Assembly (NCBI GenBank): GCA_949317995.1
Contig: OX439051.1
Span: 36,893,250 to 36,957,249, forward strand
From: Acholoe squamosa
Lineage: Eukaryota; Annelida; Polychaeta; Phyllodocida; Polynoidae
Length of the DNA stretch: 64,000 bases
Direction of reading: 5' to 3'
Positions within the stretch are counted from its first letter, which is position 1, and each line of letters starts with the position of its first letter. The notes under the pieces were generated by a model. It saw nothing but the letters and a program-made list of their open reading frames with translations, was not told the DNA's origin and ran no database searches. This document shows, in pieces, positions 12,026 through 22,641 of the stretch. Made by a program: the position numbers and the translations under genes.

Positions 12026-12984
12026 ATGTTTCAAATTCAGTGTGAAAGAGGGGAAAATCACCAGAGAGAGAATGATGAACTTGAATGCTGCTATCAAGAT
12101 GCTGATACTAGGATAGTATTCCATTTGACACATTCACTTGCTGACACTCCTTTTGCCACAGTTACAGTGAGAGCCAATGATACAGACATTTTCCTCCTGT
12201 TATTGTATCATGTGAATCGGTACTACATGACTCAAGATGTCATTCCAACAGTCTGCTTAGATGCTGGATTGTCCAGTAACAATACCAGGAGAATGATAAG
12301 CATCTCCACCATGGTTAGAGATCTCGAATGTAGCATGGTGAATACCATATAAGGACTAAATGTAATCACAGGCAGTGATTATGCACCTGCATGTAATCAC
12401 AAGGGCAAGGTCAGGCCACTTTCTCTCATGCTCAAAAGCAAAGATTACACTGTAAACTTAGCAAAGCTTGGTGAGGATGATGTGAACCTTGACAGTCTCA
12501 CAAAAGAAATACAACCTGGGTGTGTGCTATGTATGGAAAGCCAAAGTTAAAATCTGTTAATAAAGCCAGGTTTGTAGTATTTGAGGAAAAATACAAACCA
12601 AAAGATAATGGTGAATTGCTACAGCTAGTGAAAGGGGCAAATCCCAGTAATTTTCCACCAAGCCAAGCTGTTTTGGCAAAACAGGTACAGAGAGCACATC
12701 TAGTAACATCCATGTGGAAATGGGCATGGAGTCCGAACCCCATGAGATTAGACCCTGTGGACTATGAGTGGAATATGGTCAATGGACACTATGAAATACA
12801 CTGGTATGACTGTACTCAGATTCCCAGGTCAGTGCAGGACATCCTGGTAGAAGGTTCACTTGAGGTTGGTGATGTCGATGAAGAGAAGTTGTCATTTGGA
12901 GAAAACCGCTACAGAAGAGATGAATCGGAGGGAGAAGAGAGTGATGAAGTAATTTATTCATCTATTAACATTTCTCTCATATGA
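12026..12984 (+). pseudogene. Decayed transposon-associated gene, unidentified family
   Basis: The fragments 12026-12352 and 12520-12984, joined by a readable stretch in another frame (12355-12540), form one broken gene of about 320 codons without its N-terminus. Recognisable blocks in order are DADTRIVFHL, VRANDTDIFLLLLYHV, a GSDYAPA-like block, CAMYGKPKLKSV, KGANPSNFPPSQAV, a Trp-rich block (MWKWAWSP) and an acidic tail. I recall these blocks from uncharacterised multi-copy proteins of marine invertebrates, but I cannot name the family. The DTD block resembles acidic metal-binding motifs of nucleases (weak inference). The last 70 bp lie in the right inverted repeat, so an inverted copy sits at 11953-12005. 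Confidence 0.5.
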
Positions 12985-13090
12985 AACACCTGTTATGAAA
13001 CCTCTTGCCATAAGGACCTAAACTAGAGGTAGAAGAGCTCTGTTTATATGAAGTACAAAGCCATTTGCATATATATATATATATATATAT

Positions 13091-13753
13091 AAGTTATTTC
13101 GCTGACAGGGAAAAATATATACCGGTAATAACGATAATAATAATGTTGATATATACAGTGATAATAATATATGATAAGTAGTACAATAAATGATCATATC
13201 ACAGACACATGAGTTTGGTGGGTTACTGACCTTGGGGCTATCAGCACCATACATGCCTTTATTAAAACAACTGTAATGATTAGTTGACAATAAGCATAGT
13301 CAGTAAAATGCATAATATAATAACAATAGTACAGTAATAACAATAGTAATAACAATAGTATTTAACAATAGTAAAATTTAAAAATCAAGGAAACACCCAG
13401 CGTGGTGTTACCTGTACAGGTGGAAACGAGCCAATTGACCGTTACCTTGAAAATCCCCTCTTATATACTGGAGGAGTGTTGATCATGACGTCATACTATG
13501 ACATCATAGATACCAATGCGCACTGCAAGTAGTCCCTAACCGTTGCAAATAATTATATAAATATACACGAGTGTATATAGTTCCATAAGTTATTTCGCTG
13601 ACAGGGAAAAATATATACCGGTAATAACGATAATAATAATGTTGATATATACAGTGATAATAATATATGATAAGTAGTACAATAAATGATCATATCACAG
13701 ACACATGAGTTTGGTGGGTTACTGACCTTGGGGCTATCAGCACCATACATGCC
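13091..13753 (-). repeat. Ngaro copy 1: right-hand B1-A2-B2 repeat block
   Basis: On the minus strand B1 is 13753-13587, A2 is 13587-13373 and B2 is 13257-13091. B1 and B2 (167 bp) match at an offset of 496; A2 matches A1 (17987-17773, 215 bp) at an offset of 4400. The B1-A2 junction is contiguous and is the template from which the missing ends can be rebuilt. A simple AATAGTA-rich spacer separates A2 from B2. Confidence 0.85.
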
Positions 13754-13800
13754 AAAAAACACATAAAAACACGCCAAACACATGTGAAAACACATACCAA

Positions 13801-14748
13801 TCAACAATGCAATTGAGATTGGCAAAGTCTATCTAATTCCAAAAGTTCATTTTTATGATTATGTAAATATGTAAAAACAGAATTAGATTTCCAATTCACC
13901 TTCTTTTTAATAGAATCTACACTAAGTCCTGCATCCTTTAACATAGTAGCACCTCCGTGCCTGAGAGAGTGAGTGGAGACTGGACCTTTGATACCAGCAC
14001 GTAGAGATAAAGATTTTAATCTCGAATTAATATACTGGTATTGTAGAGAAACACCATTAATATTAAATAATAACTCCCTCACACCCCTACCTGAGCACAA
14101 TTTTTTCAAGTCTTTACAAGGACACAACATTGAAGTATCATCTCTACATAAATATATATTAAAAGAATGGGTACCAAGCTGGTCCGTTTTAGAAGTTCTA
14201 ATCCGTACACTGGCATAACTGTTAAAAATTTTTACATCACCTACCCTCAGTGTATGGGGGGAAGATACAACATGTCCTATCCTGAGGACACCTCTATAAC
14301 ACAATAGAATAGCTAACCAAAACTTCAAGTCAGCCCTGCTGGAAAGGTCCAAATAAGATCTAATACATAACATTTCTATAGGACTCAATGGGTGAATAAC
14401 TTTAGTAGGAACAGCAAATTTTCTATCAATACCATCCAACACCTTTTTAAGCATGAAATTACCGCTATGGTCTGAGCCACCCCTAAGCTTCTGATGATAC
14501 CAAATGGAGGATAAATAATTCCGTACAGAAGAGGGTTTCATATAATCAGATAAATATACTGCATATGTAGCAGCCTGTGAGGGAGAACAAGGAAATTTAG
14601 GTAATTTAAATTTATTACAAAACTTTTTGTACCTGTTAAGCTGTTGTTTCCTTGCTCTCCTCGTATTCTCTGATACACCTTTCGTTAAAAGACACTCTTT
14701 TCTTTGCTGTAACCTTTCCCATTCTGGAATTAAAGCAACACATATCAT
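13801..14748 (-). CDS. Tyrosine recombinase of Ngaro copy 1
   Basis: A 315-residue integrase of the lambda/Cre type, expected to join a circular DNA copy to the genome without a target duplication. The catalytic set is visible: Arg in CYRGVLRIGH (about residue 152), HSLRHGG giving His-x-x-Arg (about 265), Trp in VNWKS and the nucleophile Tyr in FTYLHNH (about 294). A candidate beta-strand Lys lies in RTSKTDQ. The N-terminal part (residues 20-110) fits a SAM-like core-binding domain. The longer frame starts at a TTG (14754), so I take the ATG at 14748. The ORF overlaps the end of RT by 113 bases in another frame, as usual in this group. It looks intact. Confidence 0.85.
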   Translation of the reverse strand: MICVALIPEWERLQQRKECLLTKGVSENTRRARKQQLNRYKKFCNKFKLPKFPCSPSQAATYAVYLSDYMKPSSVRNYLSSIWYHQKLRGGSDHSGNFMLKKVLDGIDRKFAVPTKVIHPLSPIEMLCIRSYLDLSSRADLKFWLAILLCYRGVLRIGHVVSSPHTLRVGDVKIFNSYASVRIRTSKTDQLGTHSFNIYLCRDDTSMLCPCKDLKKLCSGRGVRELLFNINGVSLQYQYINSRLKSLSLRAGIKGPVSTHSLRHGGATMLKDAGLSVDSIKKKVNWKSNSVFTYLHNHKNELLELDRLCQSQLHC

Positions 14749-16627
14749 TTTCAAGAAGAGAGTCTACACATTTGTCCAATACACCCTTGTAAGCCAGTCT
14801 AGAGAGTTGGTCGGCCAGGATATTATCCTCCGACCTAATATAGGTTGCATATACCTCAACGTTATTGATGAAACAAAGCCAAAAAATTTCTCTAAGCCAT
14901 TCCATACACAGCTTATTTTTTGACCTACCGGTATTTACCATAGCTAACACTTGCATATTATCGGTAACGCAATGTATTCTTTTATTTTTACAGCCGGATA
15001 TCCAACGTCTAAGACCCATAAGAAGAGGATATAACTCGTATACATTTATATTTCTATGGTGGTTCTCTAAATTATCCAGTCTGGGTGGTTGGGTAAAATG
15101 ACCACTACCTAGATTAAATTTATCGAAAGATGTCCAGTCACCATATAAATAATCTTTATCCATCCATGCCCCGAAGCCTTTCATGGAAGAATCTGAGTAC
15201 ATAGGTGTGTCAATATCATCCTTCAGAATTAACCTCTTACAGTTAAAAACTCTACAAAAATCCAACCACCATTGGAAATCTTGGCGAGTGCAATCTGATA
15301 CCCTAACATAACCACCTGGTCTGGCCCGGGCACAGAGATCGAAAATTCGTCTACTAAAGGTTCTACCACCCTTAACCACCTGCGAGCAGAAGGACATTAA
15401 ACCACCTATCCTCTCCAAGTTCTTTTTTGAAATAAATTTCTTATTAACGTTATCTAACAAGAGATTTTCCATTTTCTCAACCTTTTCAACAGGCAAAGAC
15501 AGTTCCAACTTAACTGAACCTATGATAATACCTAAAAATTTACAAACTTGAGATGGGTCGGTCACCTTTTCTCTGGATACTACAAAGCCCATGTAGGTCA
15601 TACATTCCATTAATAAATTTCTTTGTCTAAGACACTCATCATAAGTATCAGCAATTATGATAAAATCGTCCAGATAATTTACAATTTTTTCTACACCGTA
15701 GAATTTTGCCACCTCTACAATAAAATCAGAAATTCTATTAAAGATATACGGGGCACATTTCAGGCCAAAAGTTAACCTGTTACTCACATAATACTCCTCC
15801 CCATGCCCAAAATTCCACCTGAAACCTTGCATGGAAGTGTGAGGTGCATACACATTTATAGACCTATAAGCTGACTTTAAATCCACAACACTCATGAAAT
15901 CGTTCTTATTCAATTGAGCAGTCACCGTGCTAATATTATTATAAGAAAATGTCGAGCTAGTGGTCTCCATAAAATTATTAATCGATATTTTATCAGGCAT
16001 ACTACAGTCAGTTATAGGCCTTAACTTGCCATTAGATTTTTCTACACCACCTAGGGCATGGATACAACGGGGTTTATCTCCACTCCTAGAGACTAGACCA
16101 GCTTCTAGTTCATCTAACAATATACTGCAGTATTCATTATAGAATTTTCCCTCGAGGATTGACTTATAATTTCTGCAATCATAAGTAGTTTGGCAACCCG
16201 GATCCACAATTTTAAACCCTTGAACAATACCATGCCAAAGAAAATCGGCCTCTGTACCACTAATATCAATGAGACCATTTTGTTGAAGGAAAGAAGCTAC
16301 CCTACATGGCAAAATTTGAGCTCTCTCCCCACCAATATAATGAACACACGTACATGTACCTTCTATACACTTGTCATATACCCTGATGCTGGGCAAATCT
16401 GTGACACTAACCGTAAATAGAAGTTCGTTACCACCCTGTACTGGGTTATAACCCATAACATCTGTATTATCTTTCAACGAATTAAATTCTTTGAAAATAT
16501 TTTGCTCTGCTACGGGCTCAGTTGAAAGAATACACTCCTCAACCAACTCCGTATCAATCACCTCCTGTACTGGAGTTTGTGAGGGCGAGTCGATATCTAC
16601 CATACCTACCATAGCTTGGTCAGGCAT
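14636..16627 (-). CDS. Reverse transcriptase/RNase H of Ngaro copy 1
   Basis: About 663 residues from the ATG at 16627. RT motif A is SVVDLKSAYRS, the catalytic box is NYLDDFIIIAD (about residue 318), and motif B-like residues read LTFGLKCAPYIFNRI. The connection region continues with GGRTFSRRIF. RNase H carries its four acidic positions in YSDSSMKGFGAW, NVYELYPLL, CVTDNMQVL and ILADQLSR. All catalytic residues are present. The frame is the gag frame and stays open upstream to the gag stop at 16678-16676, so the protein may be made as a Gag-RT fusion. No methyltransferase follows; the tail holds KKRVSFNE, a match to the RVxF phosphatase-1 docking consensus. Confidence 0.88.
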   Translation of the reverse strand: MPDQAMVGMVDIDSPSQTPVQEVIDTELVEECILSTEPVAEQNIFKEFNSLKDNTDVMGYNPVQGGNELLFTVSVTDLPSIRVYDKCIEGTCTCVHYIGGERAQILPCRVASFLQQNGLIDISGTEADFLWHGIVQGFKIVDPGCQTTYDCRNYKSILEGKFYNEYCSILLDELEAGLVSRSGDKPRCIHALGGVEKSNGKLRPITDCSMPDKISINNFMETTSSTFSYNNISTVTAQLNKNDFMSVVDLKSAYRSINVYAPHTSMQGFRWNFGHGEEYYVSNRLTFGLKCAPYIFNRISDFIVEVAKFYGVEKIVNYLDDFIIIADTYDECLRQRNLLMECMTYMGFVVSREKVTDPSQVCKFLGIIIGSVKLELSLPVEKVEKMENLLLDNVNKKFISKKNLERIGGLMSFCSQVVKGGRTFSRRIFDLCARARPGGYVRVSDCTRQDFQWWLDFCRVFNCKRLILKDDIDTPMYSDSSMKGFGAWMDKDYLYGDWTSFDKFNLGSGHFTQPPRLDNLENHHRNINVYELYPLLMGLRRWISGCKNKRIHCVTDNMQVLAMVNTGRSKNKLCMEWLREIFWLCFINNVEVYATYIRSEDNILADQLSRLAYKGVLDKCVDSLLENDMCCFNSRMGKVTAKKRVSFNERCIREYEESKETTA

Positions 16628-16675
16628 CAAACAAAATTCATTACAAGCTATGGGACACCGACCCCCTACATTTTC

Positions 16676-17728
16676 CTATTCACTCCTGGTCTTATGGCAT
16701 TCAGCTTTACCATGACTTGAGGAGTTGCAACCACTGCAAACATGTTTGTATTTACATGGGTCTCGTACACAACCCTCTGCTCTATTAAAAGCATAGCATG
16801 AGTTATTAGACGATTTCTGTTTGCCTACATTTTTAGGTTTAGCGCTATAAGCTTTCTGGGCCTGAACGGTCCCATCATATGCCAAATGACGTAGTATATC
16901 CGAATTTTCAATGGTTGAAAAAGCCTCTATTCCACTATCATTAGCCCTGTCCCTCACTGACTTATCATAGGCTACCAGGGCTGAAACCGTATATATTTTG
17001 GTGCCAGACTTCTCAATTAATACCTGAAGATGCTTAAGCATACCCTCAACATCGTCACCTGACTTGTAGTACTTCAAAATAAACTGCAAGTTAACCGACA
17101 TCAGTTTCTCAATAGTGTCAATTTTTTCCTTACGTTTGGTGAACTGAGAATGATCAAACTCACCCGATTTTACACGGTGACGATGCCTAGAGTACGCTGA
17201 ATCCAATGACGACCCTCTAGATGTGCTTGGACTACATTGACGAGCAGAAATACTGGACTTAGATGATCGTCTATGTCGCTTGTGGTCAACTTGCACCCAT
17301 TCGTCCTCAACGTCAGACGAAATCTCGCATGGAGACGCTTGGCGGGTAGCCCTAGCAACCGGTCCGCGTCCTTGACTACGTGACGTCATACCTCTCTGTT
17401 TGTAAACATCTGCACGTGCTCTGCTGGAACGACTTGACGCATTGACGATTCCTCCGTCCCGATCGTCCTTCCCATTGACGACCTCTTGTAGAAGTGATTT
17501 AATGGTCGACAGCTCGTCTTCTAATACATCTAGCCTCGTCTGGTCAATAGACGACCCTCCCACAACACCTGTAGCAGCTCGGGGAACCGACGGTGTATCG
17601 CCAGTAAGTGAGAGAGTCGAACTACTCGTCAATCCTAAATTGGCCGATTTTTTCGTCTTTTCCACCGATTTAACCGATTTACCACCTGGTGTATTGGCCT
17701 TCGAGCCTTTAGCAGCCTTTCTACCCAT
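16676..17728 (-). CDS. Gag-like protein of Ngaro copy 1 with CCCH and CCHC fingers
   Basis: 350 residues from the ATG at 17728 (good context, GAAATGG); the longer frame begins at a TTG inside repeat A1. The N-terminal half is Ser/Lys/Arg-rich and probably disordered. A helical middle (about residues 190-290, IEKLMSVNLQFILKYYKSG and following) could be the capsid-like part. The C-terminus carries two metal-binding motifs back to back: C-x8-C-x4-C-x3-H, then C-x2-C-x4-H-x4-C, the second being a retroviral zinc knuckle. These should bind the element RNA. The stop is TAG, followed in frame by 16 sense codons up to the RT ATG. Confidence 0.8.
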   Translation of the reverse strand: MGRKAAKGSKANTPGGKSVKSVEKTKKSANLGLTSSSTLSLTGDTPSVPRAATGVVGGSSIDQTRLDVLEDELSTIKSLLQEVVNGKDDRDGGIVNASSRSSRARADVYKQRGMTSRSQGRGPVARATRQASPCEISSDVEDEWVQVDHKRHRRSSKSSISARQCSPSTSRGSSLDSAYSRHRHRVKSGEFDHSQFTKRKEKIDTIEKLMSVNLQFILKYYKSGDDVEGMLKHLQVLIEKSGTKIYTVSALVAYDKSVRDRANDSGIEAFSTIENSDILRHLAYDGTVQAQKAYSAKPKNVGKQKSSNNSCYAFNRAEGCVRDPCKYKHVCSGCNSSSHGKAECHKTRSE

Positions 17729-17772
17729 TTCAATGGTAAATAAAGGCACCAGGAGCCCCTCAAAACGGTTAA

Positions 17773-17987
17773 AAAATTTAAAAATCAAGGAAACACCCAG
17801 CGTGGTGTTACCTGTACAGGTGGAAACGAGCCAATTGACCGTTACCTTGAAAATCCCCTCTTATATACTGGAGGAGTGTTGATCATGACGTCATACTATG
17901 ACATCATAGATACCAATGCGCACTGCAAGTAGTCCCTAACCGTTGCAAATAATTATATAAATATACACGAGTGTATATAGTTCCATA
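17773..17987 (-). repeat. Ngaro copy 1: left-hand repeat A1 with internal promoter
   Basis: 215 bp that look identical to A2 (13373-13587). Reading on the minus strand it holds a CRE TGACGTCA (17886-17893) and about 18 bp downstream a TATATAAG box, aimed at the gag start. A2 carries the same motifs at 13486-13493 and 13461-13467. Confidence 0.8.
17860..17893 (-). promoter_or_regulatory. CRE + TATA promoter inside A1
   Basis: On the minus strand TGACGTCA (17893-17886) precedes TATATAAG (about 17867-17860), roughly 130-140 bp upstream of the gag ATG. This is a sensible position for a Pol II promoter that also lies within a repeat regenerated at each cycle. The motifs are seen; activity is inferred. 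Confidence 0.5.
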
Positions 17988-19560
17988 TATATATATATGG
18001 TAGTAAACAAAAGTGCACAGTGGTTTATATTCATAAGCATTCGGACAAAGGAATTACGAACATCTACATATTGACAAACAGTACTGGTGGACTAACTTTA
18101 TTTTTACACCAGACCATCTGATATTGATTATCTTCAATCCTGACACATCTCTAAAGCTTTGATAGATGATTTGACAACAGTTTGATCCAAGAAAACAGAC
18201 AGGTAAGAAGATTTTTATAATATGTTAGGTTGAAATAGTAAAAAATTCAATGGTTTTATGGTGGCCATCTTAGAAATTTCGAGAAAATGTGCACACTGAA
18301 TATATGAGTAGCAAAAACAGATGCCTGACCCTAGAATAGATGGGTATAGAGACCTCTATTATATGAATATACACATGATTCCAACTCACAAAAGAAATGA
18401 AATCAGTTCCTGAAAGAACATGAGGTTACCGACTTTGACCTAATTTTGCCGGAGAACACCCCAACGGATTTTTGTAAGACTTGCATTTCTGAAATCAGCA
18501 GAAGATTCTACATAGGAATCAACCTTCAAACCTTTTGGTCACAAAAACAAAAGTAAAAGTGTCTGGGCTCTTGGACTATAAAGTATAGGTAATGGAGATA
18601 CCTGGACTGTGCCAGTAGTAAAATTGCAGATGATGGTGAGATGGTATGGTGGACTAAATAAGCTCAGGGCTTCCTCAAGGATGAAGCAAGGTAAACATTG
18701 ACTAAAGAGAAACTGCTTTTACTCGTGTTAACAGCCTGAAGGTGAGTGCCAGTACTACCTCTAAAATACTTTGTGATGTATTCATAAGTTAAACAGAGTG
18801 TGGATGGATTATGATGTTTCTCATCATAATGAAGTGGTAGTGAGTTAGTTCACAAATTCTTCATTGGTACATCATGTTGACCCTGTGGAAGTGTACTAAG
18901 CCTGCAGGATCAGCAAGATCAAGCCCGTCGGGGCTGCATGAGGAATGATGTCTCTATGCAATATTAGCTCAAACTGATTCCAAATGTAGGTGTTATTTCT
19001 TGAACATCCCAGAACAAGTTACAGCCAATATCTGTCCATGATCTTAAGTCAGTGATTTTTTTTACAGACTTACTGATTTAATGAATGATTGGTGTGTTCA
19101 TCTGGCAATAAATTAATCTGTTTAAATCTGTCTTTAATTGAGCATGAAAAAGAGAATCTGATGTCCTTGAGAAGAGCTGAATACGGTTGAATCAATAAAA
19201 AAAAAACTGATGCAGAAGACCTCATAGTGGCTGCCACCCGGGGATTGCTTTGTACTCATTCATACAATGAATATTTGAATGCATGTCAACAGGTATACCT
19301 ATGGAAGTAAATGAAACAAAACCAAGGAACCATTCTGTGTAAGGACCAATATCACTGAATATGTTCCTGGAGTAATTGATATCTACCGTATAGCGAAATG
19401 GCCAAAGCAATCAGCATTGTTCTGCTTCATATGAATAAGTTATTTGGGAGATATTGATCAGCTCAGAACTATTCTGTTTTAATCCGTCTCACAGTGCATT
19501 AATGCATAATGCCCATTGGTTGTCATGACACATGAATAGGCCTCGCAAGCAAGAAACTCT

Positions 19561-19919
19561 GGTGGGTGTTGCTCCTATAGTAAAAGGAAGAGCTGGCTAA
19601 AAATGCCCTCATTTCCAGTCCTTTCTTTTCATGTCGCTATAACTTGTCCCCTTTGTTGCTCACAAGTATTCATTCAAATACGGTGCTAAAAAAGGGGGAT
19701 TTGAGTAGGTACCTAGTTGGGAGAAGTCAGTCAGTATGATAACCTATAGAGGGTGTGTGACATGAGTAGGTACCTGGTAGTGCAGCTCTCTCTATTTTAA
19801 ACAAGGCAGGTGACTTTTCAGACTAATGTGGTGAGTCCAAGTTGAATGGTGAAGCAGTGTACGACTTGTTTAGAAAAGAGGGCACATAGCTCTTTTTACA
19901 ATAGGAGCAACACCCTCCA
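19561..19919. repeat. MITE with inverted ends GGTGGGTGTTGCTCCTAT
   Basis: The left end GGTGGGTGTTGCTCCTAT (19561) is repeated inverted at 19919 with few changes over about 25 bp. It spans about 360 bp without an ORF and includes two copies of GAGTAGGTACCT (near 19705 and 19763). A separate strong hairpin follows at 19931-19990, with stems of about 23 bp around CTGCTCCACCT. Confidence 0.45.
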
Positions 19920-22641
19920 GGTCACCACTGGTTACCACTGAGGGCTATCACACTCTGCTCCACCTCGTGTGATAACCCTCAGTGGTGACCAATTCAAGTG
20001 CACCTTTGTCTATGTATATCATATGTATAACTTAGATCAAAAGCTCTATTGGTGTCAGTAGAGTGGGGCCTAGGAGGTGTAGAGCCCCAATATCCTTTTG
20101 GAGGATTGGGGATACTTAAGAGTGAACATTTGGGTGATCTTTCACATAAAACCCTCCAGTGATTTCCACTGAGAGCTCTCATCTATGGTGCAATTGATTT
20201 AAATCAATGTCATCATGGTCAGGGTGGTATGGGTCCAGCCCTACCATATAACACATCCTCTGTAATATCTTAGCATCAGAGCCATGTTGGGGCCAGTATG
20301 CTGGGGACTGAGGTAAAACCCGGATGGCTCTGGGGATGGGAGGAAGTAGATAAGAGGATTCAGTGAGAATCAACATGGGGTGATGTTTCACATAGAAGTC
20401 TGGTCAGGTTAAAAGTATATTGTACCTAATGTGAGAAGGAGGGCAAAGAGGATGGTTCCACCACTTTGTTTGCTGCTTGTCTTCTCAGGAATTCATAAGT
20501 TCCTACCATCAGTCAGTATTAGCAGTTCTCAAAGTTTAATGTGTTGAAAATTGAGACAGGGATGACTTCACATACCTTGATCTGCTGTATATACAGGAAT
20601 CAATGGTACACCATTATTAATCCAGATGCACTGCCCTATAAGCAAATATTATTCCCTTGATACATATTTAAAAAGAAATTCTGTTAAGATGAGATTATTT
20701 GGGGCACATTTGTGAGCTTAGTTTAGAATATGTTTGCACAACATTCTCAGATTCCTACTGGAGTGTTGGCTGAAGTACATCAACTACATTTCATGTCCCT
20801 AAGAGGATATAGAAAGGCAGGCCCTCTGGGCAGCTGATAAATAGAGAAGATGAAGCTTTCAAAAGTACACTGGAATCTCTAATGTTAACAATCCAAATGG
20901 AAATTGTAGATCATGAAAGTATCATGATTAATGCAGTATACCACCTTTACAGATGTATACAGTCGTGGGGGGGCTGGCATGATGCATCAATGATGATATG
21001 GAATGTAATCTGAAGTGTTTTTAAAGGTGAAATAAAACTTTTTGAAAACTCATTGAGGACTAAGCAAAATTTAACATTTTGTCTGAAGGAAAAAGCCTTA
21101 GTGGATTAGGATTATGCTTTGTCTCACCTTACAAAATGCTCCATGGCAGACTGTAGCCTGAGAAACGTGCTGGCTGTTAGGTAGAACTACCGTGACATGT
21201 ATAGTGTTCCAGTCAGAATCATGTGGCAGCAAGGATAACCATTTCTGTGACAGCTGCTGTAATTAAAGCAGGTGTCTTTCTTTTCATGCTTCACACATAT
21301 TTCAAATCAGGGTAAAACACTGTACTTGATGCTGAATAATGACATGTTGGCAGCAGTCTATCTTCTTTCACTCTGAGCAACCACTCAGGAGAAAATTTAG
21401 AAGGAGCCTGCAGGCATGATTTGAAAAGTTCAAATATAGGGACTTGATAATTGGCCCAAAATGCCAAATGACAAAATGCTTACCACAGCATTCTCAAACC
21501 CACAAAGCTTGGCTTGTAATGCAATATGTCATCACTTATATCTAGGCTCAGAAATACATCTAATATTTTGTAATCATAGCCATGTGCATGCTGCTGTTAA
21601 AACTTTGTATTTTCTATCTCCTCTGTAACACTACCATGTGATGGCATGATCATTATAAAATGACATACATCAGTGTCAATTTTTCTCCAAATTTTACTAA
21701 CCTTGTAAATATTTTTTTCACCAATGTGGGCAGAATATCACAACTTATATTTGTAAGTAACAATGTCTAGTTTCTAACTGTCTTGATCAAGAATGAAGCC
21801 CACATTCTGTAAAATGGTCATGAATGTCATACTAAAAATGAGCAAATGTTTATTACACCCTAAAGAACTACTGGGCTCATCAAGCAGGTAGATTTTAGTT
21901 TTAAAAAAGCAACATCCAGATAGAACATTCACACTTTTAAAGCTCAGACTTGATTCATGAATGGGATCAACAATTTCGGCACATGTCAGATCATTAGTCT
22001 GAAATTGTGTCTCATATTGACTGGAGGGCAAATGATCTTCCTCACCTTCTGTGTGTAACTATCAATGTTTCTCAAAGCACAGTAACATGGAATGAACTCA
22101 GACTCCATGGTACTCTTGTGCAGTGACCTTCAGAACTAACCTCTGCATTATTTAAGGATTTCCAGTCAGATTCTGACAATCCATGTCCCGATGTTGATTA
22201 TTGCTGTTACTTCCCGTGAGTGCCACCTGGTAAGCAAACAGACCACTGATGGTAACTGTCCAGCCATTGTTTGGTGGGCAAACAATGATGGAATCGGCTT
22301 GCCAGTGGCCATGTCTATGTGGTGTAGTGAGTGTAAATACCCACCAGTGACACACAGATCATGGACAGAGGTACACCTGGACTGTTTGGGGAGCCTTACT
22401 AAGCAACTTTATGCTGGGACAATATGTACCTCTGTGGGCAAAAGATTTTAGCAATAGAATGAGTAGTGGATTTAGTGTTGTATGAGCTGTTTGAAATATT
22501 GCTGCTGGCAGTAGAAGACAGAACACAGTTATTCTACATTTGCTATATAGAGTGTCTAGGTCAATTAAAAATTTCATACTATCATTGTCACAATAATGGA
22601 AATGAATTCACATTTTACTCTTTCCAAAAGAGATGTGAACA

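Larger units (their letters stand above)
13089..17987 (-). mobile_element. Ngaro-like tyrosine-recombinase retrotransposon, copy 1 (apparently intact ORFs)
   Basis: About 4.9 kb on the minus strand. In transcript order: repeat A1 (17987-17773), gag, RT/RNase H, tyrosine recombinase, repeat B1 (13753-13587), A2 (13587-13373), B2 (13257-13091). This A1-ORFs-B1-A2-B2 split direct repeat layout defines PAT/Ngaro elements as opposed to DIRS proper. The RT ORF ends about 60 residues after RNase H with no DAM-like methyltransferase, which favours Ngaro. It sits in the (AT)n tract of the larger transposon's right arm without a visible target duplication, as expected for recombinase-mediated insertion. 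A1/A2 and B1/B2 look identical by eye, suggesting recent movement. Confidence 0.85.
10959..18578. mobile_element. Composite DNA transposon with ~760-bp terminal inverted repeats, interrupted twice
   Basis: The left repeat runs 10959-11661 plus 11953-12005. Its reverse complement is 12915-13088 plus 17988-18578. Both start TAGTCCAA and are flanked by the direct repeat TAA (10956-10958, 18579-18581), a plausible 3-bp target duplication. Removing the MITE (11662-11952) and the Ngaro-like element (13089-17987) leaves about 2.4 kb with a unique core of about 0.9 kb holding a decayed gene. A 3-bp TAA duplication would fit PIF/Harbinger-like elements, but the gene inside does not look like a Harbinger transposase, so the superfamily is open. 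Confidence 0.7.

Noticed and set aside
13091-17987. DIRS proper (inverted terminal repeats)
   Set aside because: Terminal repeats are direct and split (A1...B1-A2-B2), and no methyltransferase follows RNase H, so Ngaro-like fits better.
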